From Streptomyces cyanogenus (GTDB lineage: Bacteria; Actinomycetota; Actinomycetes; Streptomycetales; Streptomycetaceae): DNA of 64,000 nucleotides. The stretch spans positions 682,001 to 746,000 of the forward strand of contig NZ_CP071839.1 of the NCBI RefSeq assembly GCF_017526105.1, read 5' to 3'. The position numbers and the translations under genes were made by a program. Below the pieces are notes generated by a model. The model searched no databases. It had not been told where the DNA came from and saw only the letters and a program-made list of their open reading frames with translations. Position 1 is the first letter of the stretch, and each line of letters begins with the position of its first letter. Positions 23,670-32,556 of this stretch are shown here, piece after piece.

Positions 23670-24536
23670 TCACTCGTGCGGGACGACGGCCACCGGGCAC
23701 TCCGCGTGGTGCAGCACCCCGTGCGCCACCGAGCCGATCCGGGCACCGACCGCCGTGCGGCGGGCCCGGCGCCCGACGACCATCAGCTGGGCCCGGCCGG
23801 CCATCGACAACAGCACCTGTCCGGCGCTGCCCATCTCGACGTGCTCGGTGACGGGCACCTGCGGGAACCGCTCGCGCCAGGGCTGGAGGGCCTCGCCCAG
23901 CGCCTGCTTCTCGTACGGTTCGAGACCGCCCGCGTCATCGAGCAGCTTGAGCGAACCGGGGCTGTAGGCGAAGACCGGCGGCAGCGTCCAGGCACGGACG
24001 GCGGTGACGGCCGCGCCGCGGGCCGCCGCCGTCTCGAACGCGAACCGCAGCGCCGCCGCGCTGTCCTCGGGGCCGCCGTGCTGGCCGACGACCACGTCCC
24101 GGCCGGACGCCTCCGCCGCGGGCTTGTCCCCGGCCCGCACCAGGACGACGGGCCGGGTCGCCTCCGCGATCACCTGCTGGCCGACCGAGCCCAGCAGGAA
24201 CCCGACGACGGGTCCGTGCCCGCGCGAACCGAGCACGAGCATCTCGGCCCCGGCCGCCGCCCCGGCCAGGGCGTGCGCGGCAGCGCCCTCGACCACGTCG
24301 GTGGTCACCGTCAGCCCCGGATGCCGCCCGGAGACGGCGCGCACGGCCTCCGTCACCCCCTCCGACACCCACCCGTGCTGGGTGTCCCGGTCGGCGGTGG
24401 CGAGCGCCTCGGCGTACCGCCAGGCGTGCACCACGCGCAGTGGCAGACCCCGGCGCACGGCCTCCCGGGCCGCCCAGTCCAGCGCGGCCAGACTCTCCTC
24501 CGTGCCGTCCACCCCTGCCGTGATCGGGCGTGTCAT
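23670..24536 (-). CDS. Universal stress protein, two UspA domains
   Basis: A 288-residue tandem UspA protein. Domain 1 runs from ITAGVDGTEESLAALDWA to about residue 145 and carries LGSRGHGPVVGFLLGSVGQQVI, the ATP-binding G-x2-G-x9-G-S motif. Domain 2 begins near VVVGQHGGPEDSAAALRFAF and ends VGRRARRTAVGARIGSVAHGVLHHAECPVAVV, with the same motif partly degenerate. Such proteins are made in stress or hypoxia and bind ATP. ATG 24536 has GAGGAG 7 bases upstream. The 259 bases to the next gene (24537-24795) hold no recognisable gene; a hairpin-like CACCGGTGCCCG/CGGGCACCGG region lies near 24570. Confidence 0.9.
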   Translation of the reverse strand: MTRPITAGVDGTEESLAALDWAAREAVRRGLPLRVVHAWRYAEALATADRDTQHGWVSEGVTEAVRAVSGRHPGLTVTTDVVEGAAAHALAGAAAGAEMLVLGSRGHGPVVGFLLGSVGQQVIAEATRPVVLVRAGDKPAAEASGRDVVVGQHGGPEDSAAALRFAFETAAARGAAVTAVRAWTLPPVFAYSPGSLKLLDDAGGLEPYEKQALGEALQPWRERFPQVPVTEHVEMGSAGQVLLSMAGRAQLMVVGRRARRTAVGARIGSVAHGVLHHAECPVAVVPHE

Positions 24537-24795
24537 CCGTGCTCTCCTCGTCGTCGCGTCCTCAGGGCACCGGTGCCCGCTGCCGGGCACCGGCGAACAC
24601 CGTCATCATGATCGCTCCCACGAGCCCTCGCACCGGTTTCCCGGGGAGCGGGCGCGCCCGGTGGCCGCGGTGGGGCAAGTACCGGTCCCCGTCGGACAAG
24701 CGCAACCCGACGCGCCGAACATACGATGGCCTGGAACCCGCGCGGTGGTCCCCACGACACCGGCCGGGGGATCCGACACCCGGGTGGGGAGACGT

Positions 24796-26472
24796 ATGGC
24801 ACAGGCCGCCGAGACCGCGCGGACCGTCATCCTGACCGTGGACGACGACCCGGGGGTCTCCCGTGCCGTCGCCCGCGACCTGAGGCGGCGCTACGGCGAG
24901 TCGTACCGGATCGTGCGCGCGGAGTCCGGCGAGTCCGCGCTGGAGGCGCTGCGCGAGCTGAAGCTCCGCGGGGACCTGGTGGCGGTGATCCTGGCCGACT
25001 ACCGGATGCCGCAGATGAACGGCATCGAGTTCCTGGAGCAGGCCCTCGACGTGTATCCGGGGGCGCGGCGGGTGCTGCTGACCGCCTACGCGGACACCAA
25101 CGCGGCGATCGACGCGATCAACGTGGTCGACCTGGACCACTATCTGCTCAAGCCCTGGGACCCGCCGGAGGAGAAGCTCTACCCGGTCCTGGACGATCTG
25201 CTGGACGCGTGGCGCCACAGCGCCTACAAGCCGGTGCCCAGCACGAAGGTCGTGGGACACCGCTGGTCCGCGCGTTCCTCGGACGTACGGGAGTTCCTGG
25301 CCCGCAACCAGGTGCCGTACCGCTGGTACTCGGTGGAGGAGCCGGAGGGGCAGCGGCTGCTGGCGGCGGCCGGGCAGGACGGACAGCGGCTGCCGCTGGT
25401 GATCACCCCGGACTGCACGGTCCTGGTCGAGCCGGAGGCCCCGGAGCTGGCCGCGCGCGTGGGCCTGGCGACGACACCGACGGCCGACTTCTACGACCTC
25501 GTCGTGATCGGCGGCGGTCCGGCCGGGCTCGGCGCGGCCGTGTACGGCGCCTCCGAGGGACTGCGGACCGTGCTGGTGGAGCGGTCGGCGACCGGCGGAC
25601 AGGCCGGGCAGAGCTCCCGGATCGAGAACTACCTCGGCTTCCCCGACGGGGTCTCCGGCGCCCAGCTCACCGACCGGGCGCGCCGGCAGGCCACCAAGTT
25701 CGGCGCCGAGATGCTGACCGCCCGCGAGGTGACGGGACTCGAGGTCAACGGCGCGGCACGGGTCGTACGGTTCGCGGACGGCTCGGCGATCGCCGCGCAC
25801 AGCGTGATCCTCGCGACCGGGGTGCAGTACCGGCAGCTGGAGGCCGACGGCTGCACCGACCTGACCGGGTGCGGGGTGTTCTACGGCTCGGCGCTGAGCG
25901 AGGCCTCCTCCTGCCAGGGCCAGGACGTGTACATCGTCGGCGGCGCCAACTCCGCCGGCCAGGCGGCGATGTACCTGTCCCGGGGCTCGAAGTCGGTGAC
26001 GCTGCTGGTGCGCGGCCCGGACCTGTCGGCGTCCATGTCGCACTATCTGATCCAGCAGATCGGCGAGGCCCCGAACATCTCGGTGCGCTGCCACACGGTC
26101 GTCGAGCAGGCCCACGGCTCCGAGCACCTGGAGCGGCTGACGCTCCGCAACACGGTGACCGGGGAGACCGAACAGGTGGACGCCCAGTGGATGTTCGTGT
26201 TCATCGGGGCGGCCCCGCTGACCGACTGGCTGGGCGATTCGGTGCTGCGCGACGAGCGCGGGTTCATCCTGGCCGGCCCCGATCTGACCGCCGACGGACG
26301 GCCGCCGGCCGGCTGGGAGCTGGACCGGCCGCCGTACCACCTGGAGACCAGCATTCCCGGCGTGTTCGTGGCGGGTGACGCGCGCGCCGAGTCCGCCAAG
26401 CGCGTCGCGTCCGCCGTCGGAGAGGGAGCCATGGCCGTCATGCTCGTCCACCGGTATCTGGAGCAGTCATGA
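24796..26472 (+). CDS. Receiver-glutaredoxin-like-flavoprotein fusion (TrxR-like oxidoreductase)
   Basis: A 558-residue three-part protein. Residues 10-140 form a response-regulator receiver with acidic pocket D16-D18, phospho-acceptor Asp68 (LADYRMPQ) and Lys119 (LLKPWD). Residues about 155-225 resemble a glutaredoxin fold (VREFLARNQVPYRWYSVEE, LPLVITPDCTVLVEP) whose CxxC is replaced by Ser/Ala (WSARSSDV). From residue 233 it is a thioredoxin-reductase-type flavoprotein: FAD motif VIGGGPAGLGAA (237-248), NADPH motif VYIVGGANSAGQAA, and a C-terminal GVFVAGDARAESAKRVASA. The redox CxxC of real TrxR is absent (GVFYGSALSEASSC), so it should transfer electrons elsewhere. It is the first gene of a tightly overlapping operon; its stop overlaps the next ATG. 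Confidence 0.9.
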   Translation: MAQAAETARTVILTVDDDPGVSRAVARDLRRRYGESYRIVRAESGESALEALRELKLRGDLVAVILADYRMPQMNGIEFLEQALDVYPGARRVLLTAYADTNAAIDAINVVDLDHYLLKPWDPPEEKLYPVLDDLLDAWRHSAYKPVPSTKVVGHRWSARSSDVREFLARNQVPYRWYSVEEPEGQRLLAAAGQDGQRLPLVITPDCTVLVEPEAPELAARVGLATTPTADFYDLVVIGGGPAGLGAAVYGASEGLRTVLVERSATGGQAGQSSRIENYLGFPDGVSGAQLTDRARRQATKFGAEMLTAREVTGLEVNGAARVVRFADGSAIAAHSVILATGVQYRQLEADGCTDLTGCGVFYGSALSEASSCQGQDVYIVGGANSAGQAAMYLSRGSKSVTLLVRGPDLSASMSHYLIQQIGEAPNISVRCHTVVEQAHGSEHLERLTLRNTVTGETEQVDAQWMFVFIGAAPLTDWLGDSVLRDERGFILAGPDLTADGRPPAGWELDRPPYHLETSIPGVFVAGDARAESAKRVASAVGEGAMAVMLVHRYLEQS

Positions 26473-27920
26473 GCGGGCAGATCGTGGCGTGCAGCCCGCA
26501 GGAGATCGGCTCGCTGTTCCTCTTCGAGAAGCTCAGCGCCGAGCAGTTGGGCCGGCTGTGCGCCCAGGGCCGGGTGGAGCTGTTCCAGCCCGGACCGGTG
26601 TACACCGAGGGTGACCCGGCCACCTGCTTCTTCGTGATGATCGAGGGCACGGTCGTGCTGTCCCGCCGGGTCGGCGGTGACGACGTGGAGGTGATCCGGA
26701 CCTCGCAGCCCGGGGTGTACGCGGGCGCGATGCAGGCGTACCTCGGGGACCGGGTGCGGCAGGTCTACAACAACTCCATGCGGGTCACCGAGCCGACGCG
26801 GTTCTTCGTGCTGCCGGCCGACGTCTTCGCGGACGTCATGCAGGAGTGGTTCCCGATGGCCGTGCACCTGCTGGAAGGGCTGTTCTTCGGGGCGAAGAAC
26901 ACCCAGGCGATGATCGGACAGCGGGAACGGCTGCTGGCGCTGGGCACGTTGTCGGCGGGGCTCACGCACGAGCTGAACAACCCCGCGGCGGCGGCGGTGC
27001 GGGCCACCGCGACCCTGCGGGAGCGGGTCGCGAAGATGCGGCACAAGCTCGGCCTGATCGCCGAGGGCCCCTTCTCCCGCGACTGCCTGTCCAGCCTGAT
27101 CGAGATCCAGGAGCGGACCGCGGAGCGGGTGGCGAAGGCCCCGGTGCTCAGCCCGCTGGAGGCCAGCGACCGGGAGGACACGCTCAGCGACTGGCTGGAG
27201 GACCACGGCTTCGAACAGGGCTGGCAGGTGGCGCCCACCTTCGTGCAGGCCGGACTCGACGTGGACTGGCTGGAGCAGGTCGCGGCGGCGGTGGGCGAGG
27301 AGATCCTGCCGAAGGCGGTCGCCTGGCTCAACTACACCGTCGAGACCGAGCTGTTGATGAACGAGATCGAGGACTCCACCACCCGCATCTCGCACCTGGT
27401 CGACGCGGCCAAGCAGTACTCGCAGCTGGACCGGGCCCCGTACCGGGTGGTGGACGTGCACGAACTCCTCGACAGCACGCTGCTGATGCTCTCCGGGAAG
27501 ATCGGGCCGGGCATCGAGGTCGTCAAGGAGTACGACCGTGGGCTCCCGCCGGTGCCCGCCTACCCGGCGGAGCTGAACCAGGTGTGGACCAACCTCGTCG
27601 ACAACGCCGTCTCGGCCATGAACGGCGCGGGCGGCCAGGGCACGCTGACCGTGCGGACGGCCCTCGACCACGAGCGGCTGCTGGTGGAGTTCCGGGACAC
27701 CGGTCCCGGCGTGCCACCGGAGATCCAGGACCGGATCTTCGACCCGTTCTTCACCACCAAGCCGGTCGGCGAGGGCACCGGGCTCGGCCTGGACATCTCG
27801 TGGCGCATCGTAGTCAACAAGCACCACGGCAGCCTGCGGGTCGAGTCCGTGCCGGGCGACACCCGCTTCCAGGTGCTGCTGCCCCTGACCGCCGAGACGC
27901 CCGACGAGGAGCCGGTATGA
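26469..27920 (+). CDS. cNMP-domain sensor histidine kinase
   Basis: A 483-residue soluble sensor kinase. Residues about 18-140 are a cyclic nucleotide-binding beta-roll (YTEGDPATCFFVMIEGTVVLSRR). His167 lies in the H-box (LSAGLTHELNNPAAAA), followed by a long helical dimerisation segment and an HATPase_c domain with N box NQVWTNLVDNAVSAM and G boxes DTGPGVPPEIQDRIFDPF and GTGLGLDISWRIV. It is probably cytoplasmic, since no membrane span is visible. ATGA overlap with the receiver-flavoprotein suggests it phosphorylates that receiver at Asp68. The signal may be a nucleotide or a redox state of the fused flavoenzyme. Confidence 0.88.
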   Translation: MSGQIVACSPQEIGSLFLFEKLSAEQLGRLCAQGRVELFQPGPVYTEGDPATCFFVMIEGTVVLSRRVGGDDVEVIRTSQPGVYAGAMQAYLGDRVRQVYNNSMRVTEPTRFFVLPADVFADVMQEWFPMAVHLLEGLFFGAKNTQAMIGQRERLLALGTLSAGLTHELNNPAAAAVRATATLRERVAKMRHKLGLIAEGPFSRDCLSSLIEIQERTAERVAKAPVLSPLEASDREDTLSDWLEDHGFEQGWQVAPTFVQAGLDVDWLEQVAAAVGEEILPKAVAWLNYTVETELLMNEIEDSTTRISHLVDAAKQYSQLDRAPYRVVDVHELLDSTLLMLSGKIGPGIEVVKEYDRGLPPVPAYPAELNQVWTNLVDNAVSAMNGAGGQGTLTVRTALDHERLLVEFRDTGPGVPPEIQDRIFDPFFTTKPVGEGTGLGLDISWRIVVNKHHGSLRVESVPGDTRFQVLLPLTAETPDEEPV

Positions 27921-28267
27921 CCGACATCGAAGGAATCGACCCCAGCGTCCCGCCCAGCGGCACGGGCTGCGTGGAGTGCGAAGCGGCGGGCGGCTGGTGG
28001 TTCCACCTGCGCCGGTGCGCGCAGTGCGGGCACATCGGCTGCTGCGACGACTCCCCCGCGAAGCACGCCACCGCCCACTACCGGGCCACCGGGCACCCTG
28101 TGATCCGCAGCTTCGAACCGGGCGAGGGCTGGTTCTGGAACTACGCCACCGAGGAGTTGTACGCCTCCGGGCCCGAGCTCGCTCCCCCGGCCGGGCATCC
28201 CGCCGACCAGCCGGCACCGGGTCCGGCGGGCCGGGTGCCGGACGACTGGGCGCAGACGCTGCGTTGA
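27917..28267 (+). CDS. UBP-type zinc finger protein
   Basis: A 116-residue protein with a UBP-type zinc finger: Cys18-x2-Cys21, Cys34-x2-Cys37, Cys42/43, His50, His54 and His60 (CVECEAAGGWWFHLRRC, CGHIGCC, KHATAHYRATGHPVIRSF), followed by GEGWFWNYATEELY. In eukaryotes this domain binds the C-terminal Gly-Gly of ubiquitin. In actinomycetes it might instead read Pup or another free C-terminus; that is inference. Its start codon overlaps the kinase stop (ATGA), so it belongs to the same cassette. The Pro-rich C-terminus is likely disordered. Confidence 0.87.
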   Translation: MTDIEGIDPSVPPSGTGCVECEAAGGWWFHLRRCAQCGHIGCCDDSPAKHATAHYRATGHPVIRSFEPGEGWFWNYATEELYASGPELAPPAGHPADQPAPGPAGRVPDDWAQTLR

Positions 28268-28358
28268 GGCCGCGGCGGGCGGCACGGTCCCCGGTGCCGG
28301 CGGGGCTGTCGTCGGCGGGGGCGGCGGCGTTGTCGGTGGCGCGTGGCAGGATGAGGCG

Positions 28359-31319
28359 GTGTCGCATACCGCCTTCACCACAGCGCCGCTGATCGGCCGG
28401 GACGAGGAACTGGCCCGGCTCACGGGCGTGCTGGAGCGTGCCCGGCGCGGAGCCGCGGGGGCGGTGCTGCTCGCCGGGGACGCCGGAGTCGGCAAGACAC
28501 GGCTGCTGGACGAGGTGGCCGGGCGGGCGGCGCGGGCGGGGACGACCGTGGTCACCGGGCACTGCGTGGACCTCGGGGACGTCGGCCTGCCGTATCTGCC
28601 GTTCACCGAGATCCTCGGCGTGCTCGCCGCCGACGAGCGGTTCACCGCCGTACTGGCCGCGCATCCGGCGGCGGACCGGCTGCTGGGCGCCGGGCCGGAC
28701 GCGGCCGGCGGTCCGGACGGGCGGCTCCGGCTCTTCGAGGACGTCGCCGGGCTGCTGGCCGAACTGGCCGCGGTGGCCCCGCTGCTGCTCGTGCTGGAGG
28801 ACCTGCACTGGGCCGACCAGTCCTCCCGGGACCTGCTGCGCTTCCTGCTCAGCCGGGGCGCGCCGCACCGGCCGGGCGGTGCCCCGGAGCGGCGGCTGGT
28901 GATCCTCGCCTCCTACCGCGCCGACGACCTGCACCGCCGCCACCCGCTGCGGCCCCTGCTCGCCGAACTGGTCCGGCTGCCGGCCGTGGAGCGCCTGGAG
29001 CTGCGGCCCCTGCCCGACCCCGAGGTCGCCCGGCTGGTGCGGGCGCTGGAGGACCGCCCGCTGCCCGACGCCGTCGTGCACGGCATCGTCGCCCGCGCGG
29101 AGGGCAACGCGTTCTACGCGCAGGAGCTGCTCGCGGCCGGCGCAGGCTCGTGCGGGGTGCCCAGCGGGCTCGCCGACCTGCTGCTCATCCGGGTCGAGCA
29201 GTTGTCCGAGACCGCCCAGCAGGTGCTGCGGACCGCCGCCGTGGCCGGGCGGCGGGTACGGCACGCGCTGCTGCGCGAGGCGGCCGGGCTGCCCGAGGAG
29301 GAACTGGAGGCGGCCCTGCGGGAGGCCGTCGGACGCCAGCTGCTGCTCCCCGGGGACGACGGCACCTACACCTTCCGGCACGCCCTCACGCGCGAGGCGG
29401 TCTACGCCGACCTGCTGCCAGGCGAGCGGTCCCGGCTGCACGGCGCGTACGCCCGGCTGCTCGCGGCCGGCGGCCGGGCCCCGGAGACCGCGGCGGAGCG
29501 CGCCCACCACTCCCGGGAGAGCCACGACCTGCCCGCGGCGCTCGGGGCCTGTCTGGAGGCCGCCGACCACGCCCGGCGGCTCGGCGCCCCCGCCGAGGAG
29601 CTGCGGCACCTGGAGACCGCCCTCGACCTGTGGCCGTCGGTGCCCGCGCCCGCCCGGCCCGCCGGGGAGGGCCTGGACCGGGTCACCCTGACCCTGCGCG
29701 CCTCGGCCGCCGCGGCGCACGCCGGCGAGTTCCACCGCGCGGTCGCGCTGACCCGGGCGGCGCTCGCCGGGGTCGGCCAGGACACCGACGGCGAACTGGC
29801 CGCCCGGGTCCGCTACACGCTGGCCGAGAACCTGCTGACCGTGGACCGCCTGACGGCGGCGTTCCGCTACAGCAGCGAGGCGCTGGCGATGATCCCCGCC
29901 GATCCGCCGTCGCGGACGTGGGTGTGGGCGGCGGCCACGCATGTCGCGGCGGCCCGCCAGATCGGCGAGGACGCGACCGCGCTGCGGGTCGGCCGGCAGG
30001 CCCTGCGGGTCGCCGAGGAGCTGGGCGTGACCGGCGCCCAGGCCGATCTGCTGATCTCCCTGGCGGTCACCGAGGGCAGTGGCCGGCGCTGCCCGGAGGG
30101 CCGGGAGCGGCTGCGGCGGGCCCGGGATCTGGCCCGCGCCGCCGGGAACGCGCGGGTGGAGACGCGCGCGCTGTTCCACCTGGCGATGGGTGCCTTCGAG
30201 GCCGGTGATCTGACGGAGTGCCTGCCGGTGCTGGCCGACGGCCTGGACCGGGCCCGCCGGGCCGGGCTGCTGTCCTCGGTGTATCCGCTGGAGATCCGCT
30301 ACCTGCAGCTGCTGGTCCTGTACACGCTGGGCCGCTGGGACGAGTGCCTGCGCGCGGCGGCCGAGGCCGCGCCGGGACTGCCCGGGGCGGGCGGCGCCTT
30401 CGCGGTCGGTCCCGCCCTGTACGTGGCGCTGGCCCGCGGCGAGGAGAGCGCGGTGGAACGCGCCCGGGGGCTGCTGGAGGGGCCGTTCGACTGGATGGGC
30501 ACGCTGGTCGCCGGCATCGTGCTCACCGACGCGGCCGCACGGGACGGCGACGCGGAGGGAGCCGTCGCGCGGTTGCGGGAGACGGTCACGGCCCTCGGTG
30601 GCGGTACGTCGAAGCGGCCGGGTGTCGCGGTCCGGCTGGCCGCGCTGTGTCTGGCGGCGGTCGCCGACCGGGTTTCGGAGCCGCGCCGCGCGGGCGGCAC
30701 CGGGTCGGACCCGGCCGGCTGGACGGACCGCGCGGCCGAACTGGTGGAGCTGGCGCGGGTCACGGCCGGTCGGGACGAGTCGGGGCGCGCGCAGGGCCCG
30801 GAGGGCCGGGCCTGGCTGGCCCGTGCCGAGGCGGAGTGGGCGACGGTGGTGTCCGGGCCGGATCCGGCGGCCTGGGCGGAGGCGGTCGCCGCGTTCGGGT
30901 ACGGCGACGGCTACGAGCAGGCGCGGTGCCGGCTGCGGTACGCGCGGGCGCTGCTGGCCGTGGAGCGGCGGGCGGAGGCGGCGGAGCAGGCGCGGCTGGC
31001 CCGGGAGACGGCGGCCGCGCTGGGCGCGGCGCCGCTGCTGGAGGACGTCGACACGCTGGTCCGCCGGGCCCGCTTCGGGGCCGGGCCCTCCCCCGCCGAC
31101 CCGGCTCCGCTGACCGCGCGGGAGCGGGACGTGCTGCGGCTGCTGGCGCGGGGCCGCAGCAACCGGCAGATCGGCGAGGAGCTGTTCATCACCGGGAAGA
31201 CGGCTAGCGTGCACGTGTCCAACATCCTGGCCAAGCTGGGCGCCGCGAGCCGTACGGAGGCGGTGGCGGTGGCCTACCGCCGGGGCCTGATCGCACCGGA
31301 GCCGGCCGGGTCGGGGTGA
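28359..31319 (+). CDS. LuxR-family ATPase regulator (LAL type)
   Basis: A 986-residue large ATP-binding regulator of the LuxR family. Near the N-terminus it has Walker A (LAGDAGVGKTRLL, about residues 39-51) and Walker B (LLLVLEDLHWADQSS). A long helical TPR/MalT-like middle follows, and a C-terminal LuxR helix-turn-helix ends it (LTARERDVLRLLARGRSNRQIGEELF). LAL proteins are pathway activators of antibiotic and sugar genes and respond to an unknown inducer. The GTG at 28359 is taken as start with GAGG 5 bases upstream. It is 91 bases after the UBP gene, so a separate promoter is likely. The nearest possible targets are the secreted hydrolases downstream, on the opposite strand. Confidence 0.88.
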   Translation: MSHTAFTTAPLIGRDEELARLTGVLERARRGAAGAVLLAGDAGVGKTRLLDEVAGRAARAGTTVVTGHCVDLGDVGLPYLPFTEILGVLAADERFTAVLAAHPAADRLLGAGPDAAGGPDGRLRLFEDVAGLLAELAAVAPLLLVLEDLHWADQSSRDLLRFLLSRGAPHRPGGAPERRLVILASYRADDLHRRHPLRPLLAELVRLPAVERLELRPLPDPEVARLVRALEDRPLPDAVVHGIVARAEGNAFYAQELLAAGAGSCGVPSGLADLLLIRVEQLSETAQQVLRTAAVAGRRVRHALLREAAGLPEEELEAALREAVGRQLLLPGDDGTYTFRHALTREAVYADLLPGERSRLHGAYARLLAAGGRAPETAAERAHHSRESHDLPAALGACLEAADHARRLGAPAEELRHLETALDLWPSVPAPARPAGEGLDRVTLTLRASAAAAHAGEFHRAVALTRAALAGVGQDTDGELAARVRYTLAENLLTVDRLTAAFRYSSEALAMIPADPPSRTWVWAAATHVAAARQIGEDATALRVGRQALRVAEELGVTGAQADLLISLAVTEGSGRRCPEGRERLRRARDLARAAGNARVETRALFHLAMGAFEAGDLTECLPVLADGLDRARRAGLLSSVYPLEIRYLQLLVLYTLGRWDECLRAAAEAAPGLPGAGGAFAVGPALYVALARGEESAVERARGLLEGPFDWMGTLVAGIVLTDAAARDGDAEGAVARLRETVTALGGGTSKRPGVAVRLAALCLAAVADRVSEPRRAGGTGSDPAGWTDRAAELVELARVTAGRDESGRAQGPEGRAWLARAEAEWATVVSGPDPAAWAEAVAAFGYGDGYEQARCRLRYARALLAVERRAEAAEQARLARETAAALGAAPLLEDVDTLVRRARFGAGPSPADPAPLTARERDVLRLLARGRSNRQIGEELFITGKTASVHVSNILAKLGAASRTEAVAVAYRRGLIAPEPAGSG

Positions 31320-31331
31320 CCCGGCCGGCTC
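31299..31331. terminator. Bidirectional terminator between the LAL gene and the SGNH gene
   Basis: GAGCCGGCCGGGTC (31299-31312) and GACCCGGCCGGCTC (31318-31331) form a perfect 14-bp stem with a 5-base loop that includes the first base of the LAL stop codon. It lies between two convergent genes, so it can serve both transcripts. Confidence 0.75.
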
Positions 31332-31335
31332 GCCT

Positions 31336-32556
31336 TCAGCGGGCGCAGTCGAGGCTGTCCAGGTCGACGGCGTCGGCCATGGCCTGCATGCCCTTGTCGT
31401 CGGGGTGCAGATGGTCGCCGCCGTCGAAGAACGGCAGGATCCGCTCGGGGTCGTACGGGCTGCGCAGCACGCGGTCGAAGTCGGTGACGGCGTCGAAGTC
31501 CGGGCTGCCGCGCAGGAACCGGTTCACCTCCTGTCGTACGGCTTCGGCGGCCGGGTCCCATTCCGGCCAGCCCTTGAACGGTGCGACGGTGGCGGCGACC
31601 ACGCACACGCCCGCCGCGTGGGCCCGCCGGGCGATCTCCCGGTAGCCGTCGACGAGCTCGGCGGCGGTGACGCCGGTGTGCGCCTTGATGTCGTTCACGC
31701 CCTCGAAGAGGAACACGGTGCGCACCCCGGGCTGGGAGAGGACGTCCCGGTCCAGCCGGTGCAGCGCGGCCTGTCCGGCGCCGTCCGCGAGGACCTGGTT
31801 GCCCGAGATGCCCTCGTCGGCGACGCCCTGGACGGGCGCGCCGGCCGCGTGCAGGCGCCGGGCGAGGTAGTCGGGCCAGCGGCGGTCGAGGTCGGTGGTG
31901 GAGTGCCAGCCGTCGGTGATGGAGTCGCCGAGCGCGACCACGGCACCGCGGGCCGCCCGGGAGGGCCGTACGGCGACGGAGTCGATGTACCACCAGGACC
32001 CGGTGGTCTGCGTCCAGTTCGCGCCGCTCTCCTCGGCGGTGTGCCCGCCCCGGCCGGTGTACGAGGTCTGCATCGCCATCCAGTGGCCGGTGGCCGGGCC
32101 GGCCGCGTCCGGGGTGTGCAGGCTGACGACCAGGTCGGTACCGGCCGGGATCCGGCCGGGCAGCGGGTCGCTCCAGGCGACGGCGCCGGCCGGGACCGTG
32201 ACCGTGCGGGCGCCGCCGAAGGTGAGCGGCCTGTTGCTGCCCGGTCGCAGGGCGGCGCCCCGGGCGCGCAGTCCGGCGTACACGCCGTCCAGGGTCAGCG
32301 GCCGGTCGCCGAAGGCGTTGGTGAAGCGGACGCGCAGGTCGCTGCCGCCGACGCTGGTGTGGACGACGAGCCGGTAGCCCTGGCCGGCCGTGCCCTCGCC
32401 CATGCGGTCGGCGCTCGCCGCCCAGGTGACCACGCCGGAGGCGCGCGCAGCCGGCCCGGGCGGCGCGGCGGCCCGTACGGCGGGCGGGGACTGGCAGGCC
32501 ACGGCGGTGAGCAGGACGGCGAGGACGCGCCGTAAGCGTCCGAACCGGGCGCTCAC
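31336..32556 (-). CDS. Secreted SGNH/GDSL hydrolase with a TTA codon
   Basis: A 406-residue exported esterase/lipase-like protein. A hydrophobic signal (RRVLAVLLTAVACQSP) is followed by an N-terminal beta domain and an SGNH domain: block I VALGDSITDGW (Ser in GDS), Gly block GISGNQVL, Asn block FEGVNDI, and the catalytic Asp/His pair DGGDHLHPDDKG near the C-terminus. The GTG at 32556 overlaps the stop of the upstream broken GH95 gene (GTGA). Codon 8 is TTA (32533-32535), which in streptomycetes needs the bldA leucyl-tRNA and ties expression to development. Substrate is unknown; because of its neighbour, an acylated sugar is a guess. Confidence 0.87.
   Translation of the reverse strand: MSARFGRLRRVLAVLLTAVACQSPPAVRAAAPPGPAARASGVVTWAASADRMGEGTAGQGYRLVVHTSVGGSDLRVRFTNAFGDRPLTLDGVYAGLRARGAALRPGSNRPLTFGGARTVTVPAGAVAWSDPLPGRIPAGTDLVVSLHTPDAAGPATGHWMAMQTSYTGRGGHTAEESGANWTQTTGSWWYIDSVAVRPSRAARGAVVALGDSITDGWHSTTDLDRRWPDYLARRLHAAGAPVQGVADEGISGNQVLADGAGQAALHRLDRDVLSQPGVRTVFLFEGVNDIKAHTGVTAAELVDGYREIARRAHAAGVCVVAATVAPFKGWPEWDPAAEAVRQEVNRFLRGSPDFDAVTDFDRVLRSPYDPERILPFFDGGDHLHPDDKGMQAMADAVDLDSLDCAR

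Noticed and set aside
26043..31214. A 1,723-codon frame on the minus strand
   Set aside because: It is antisense to the cassette and the LAL regulator, with low-complexity composition, and arises from the codon bias of high-GC DNA.
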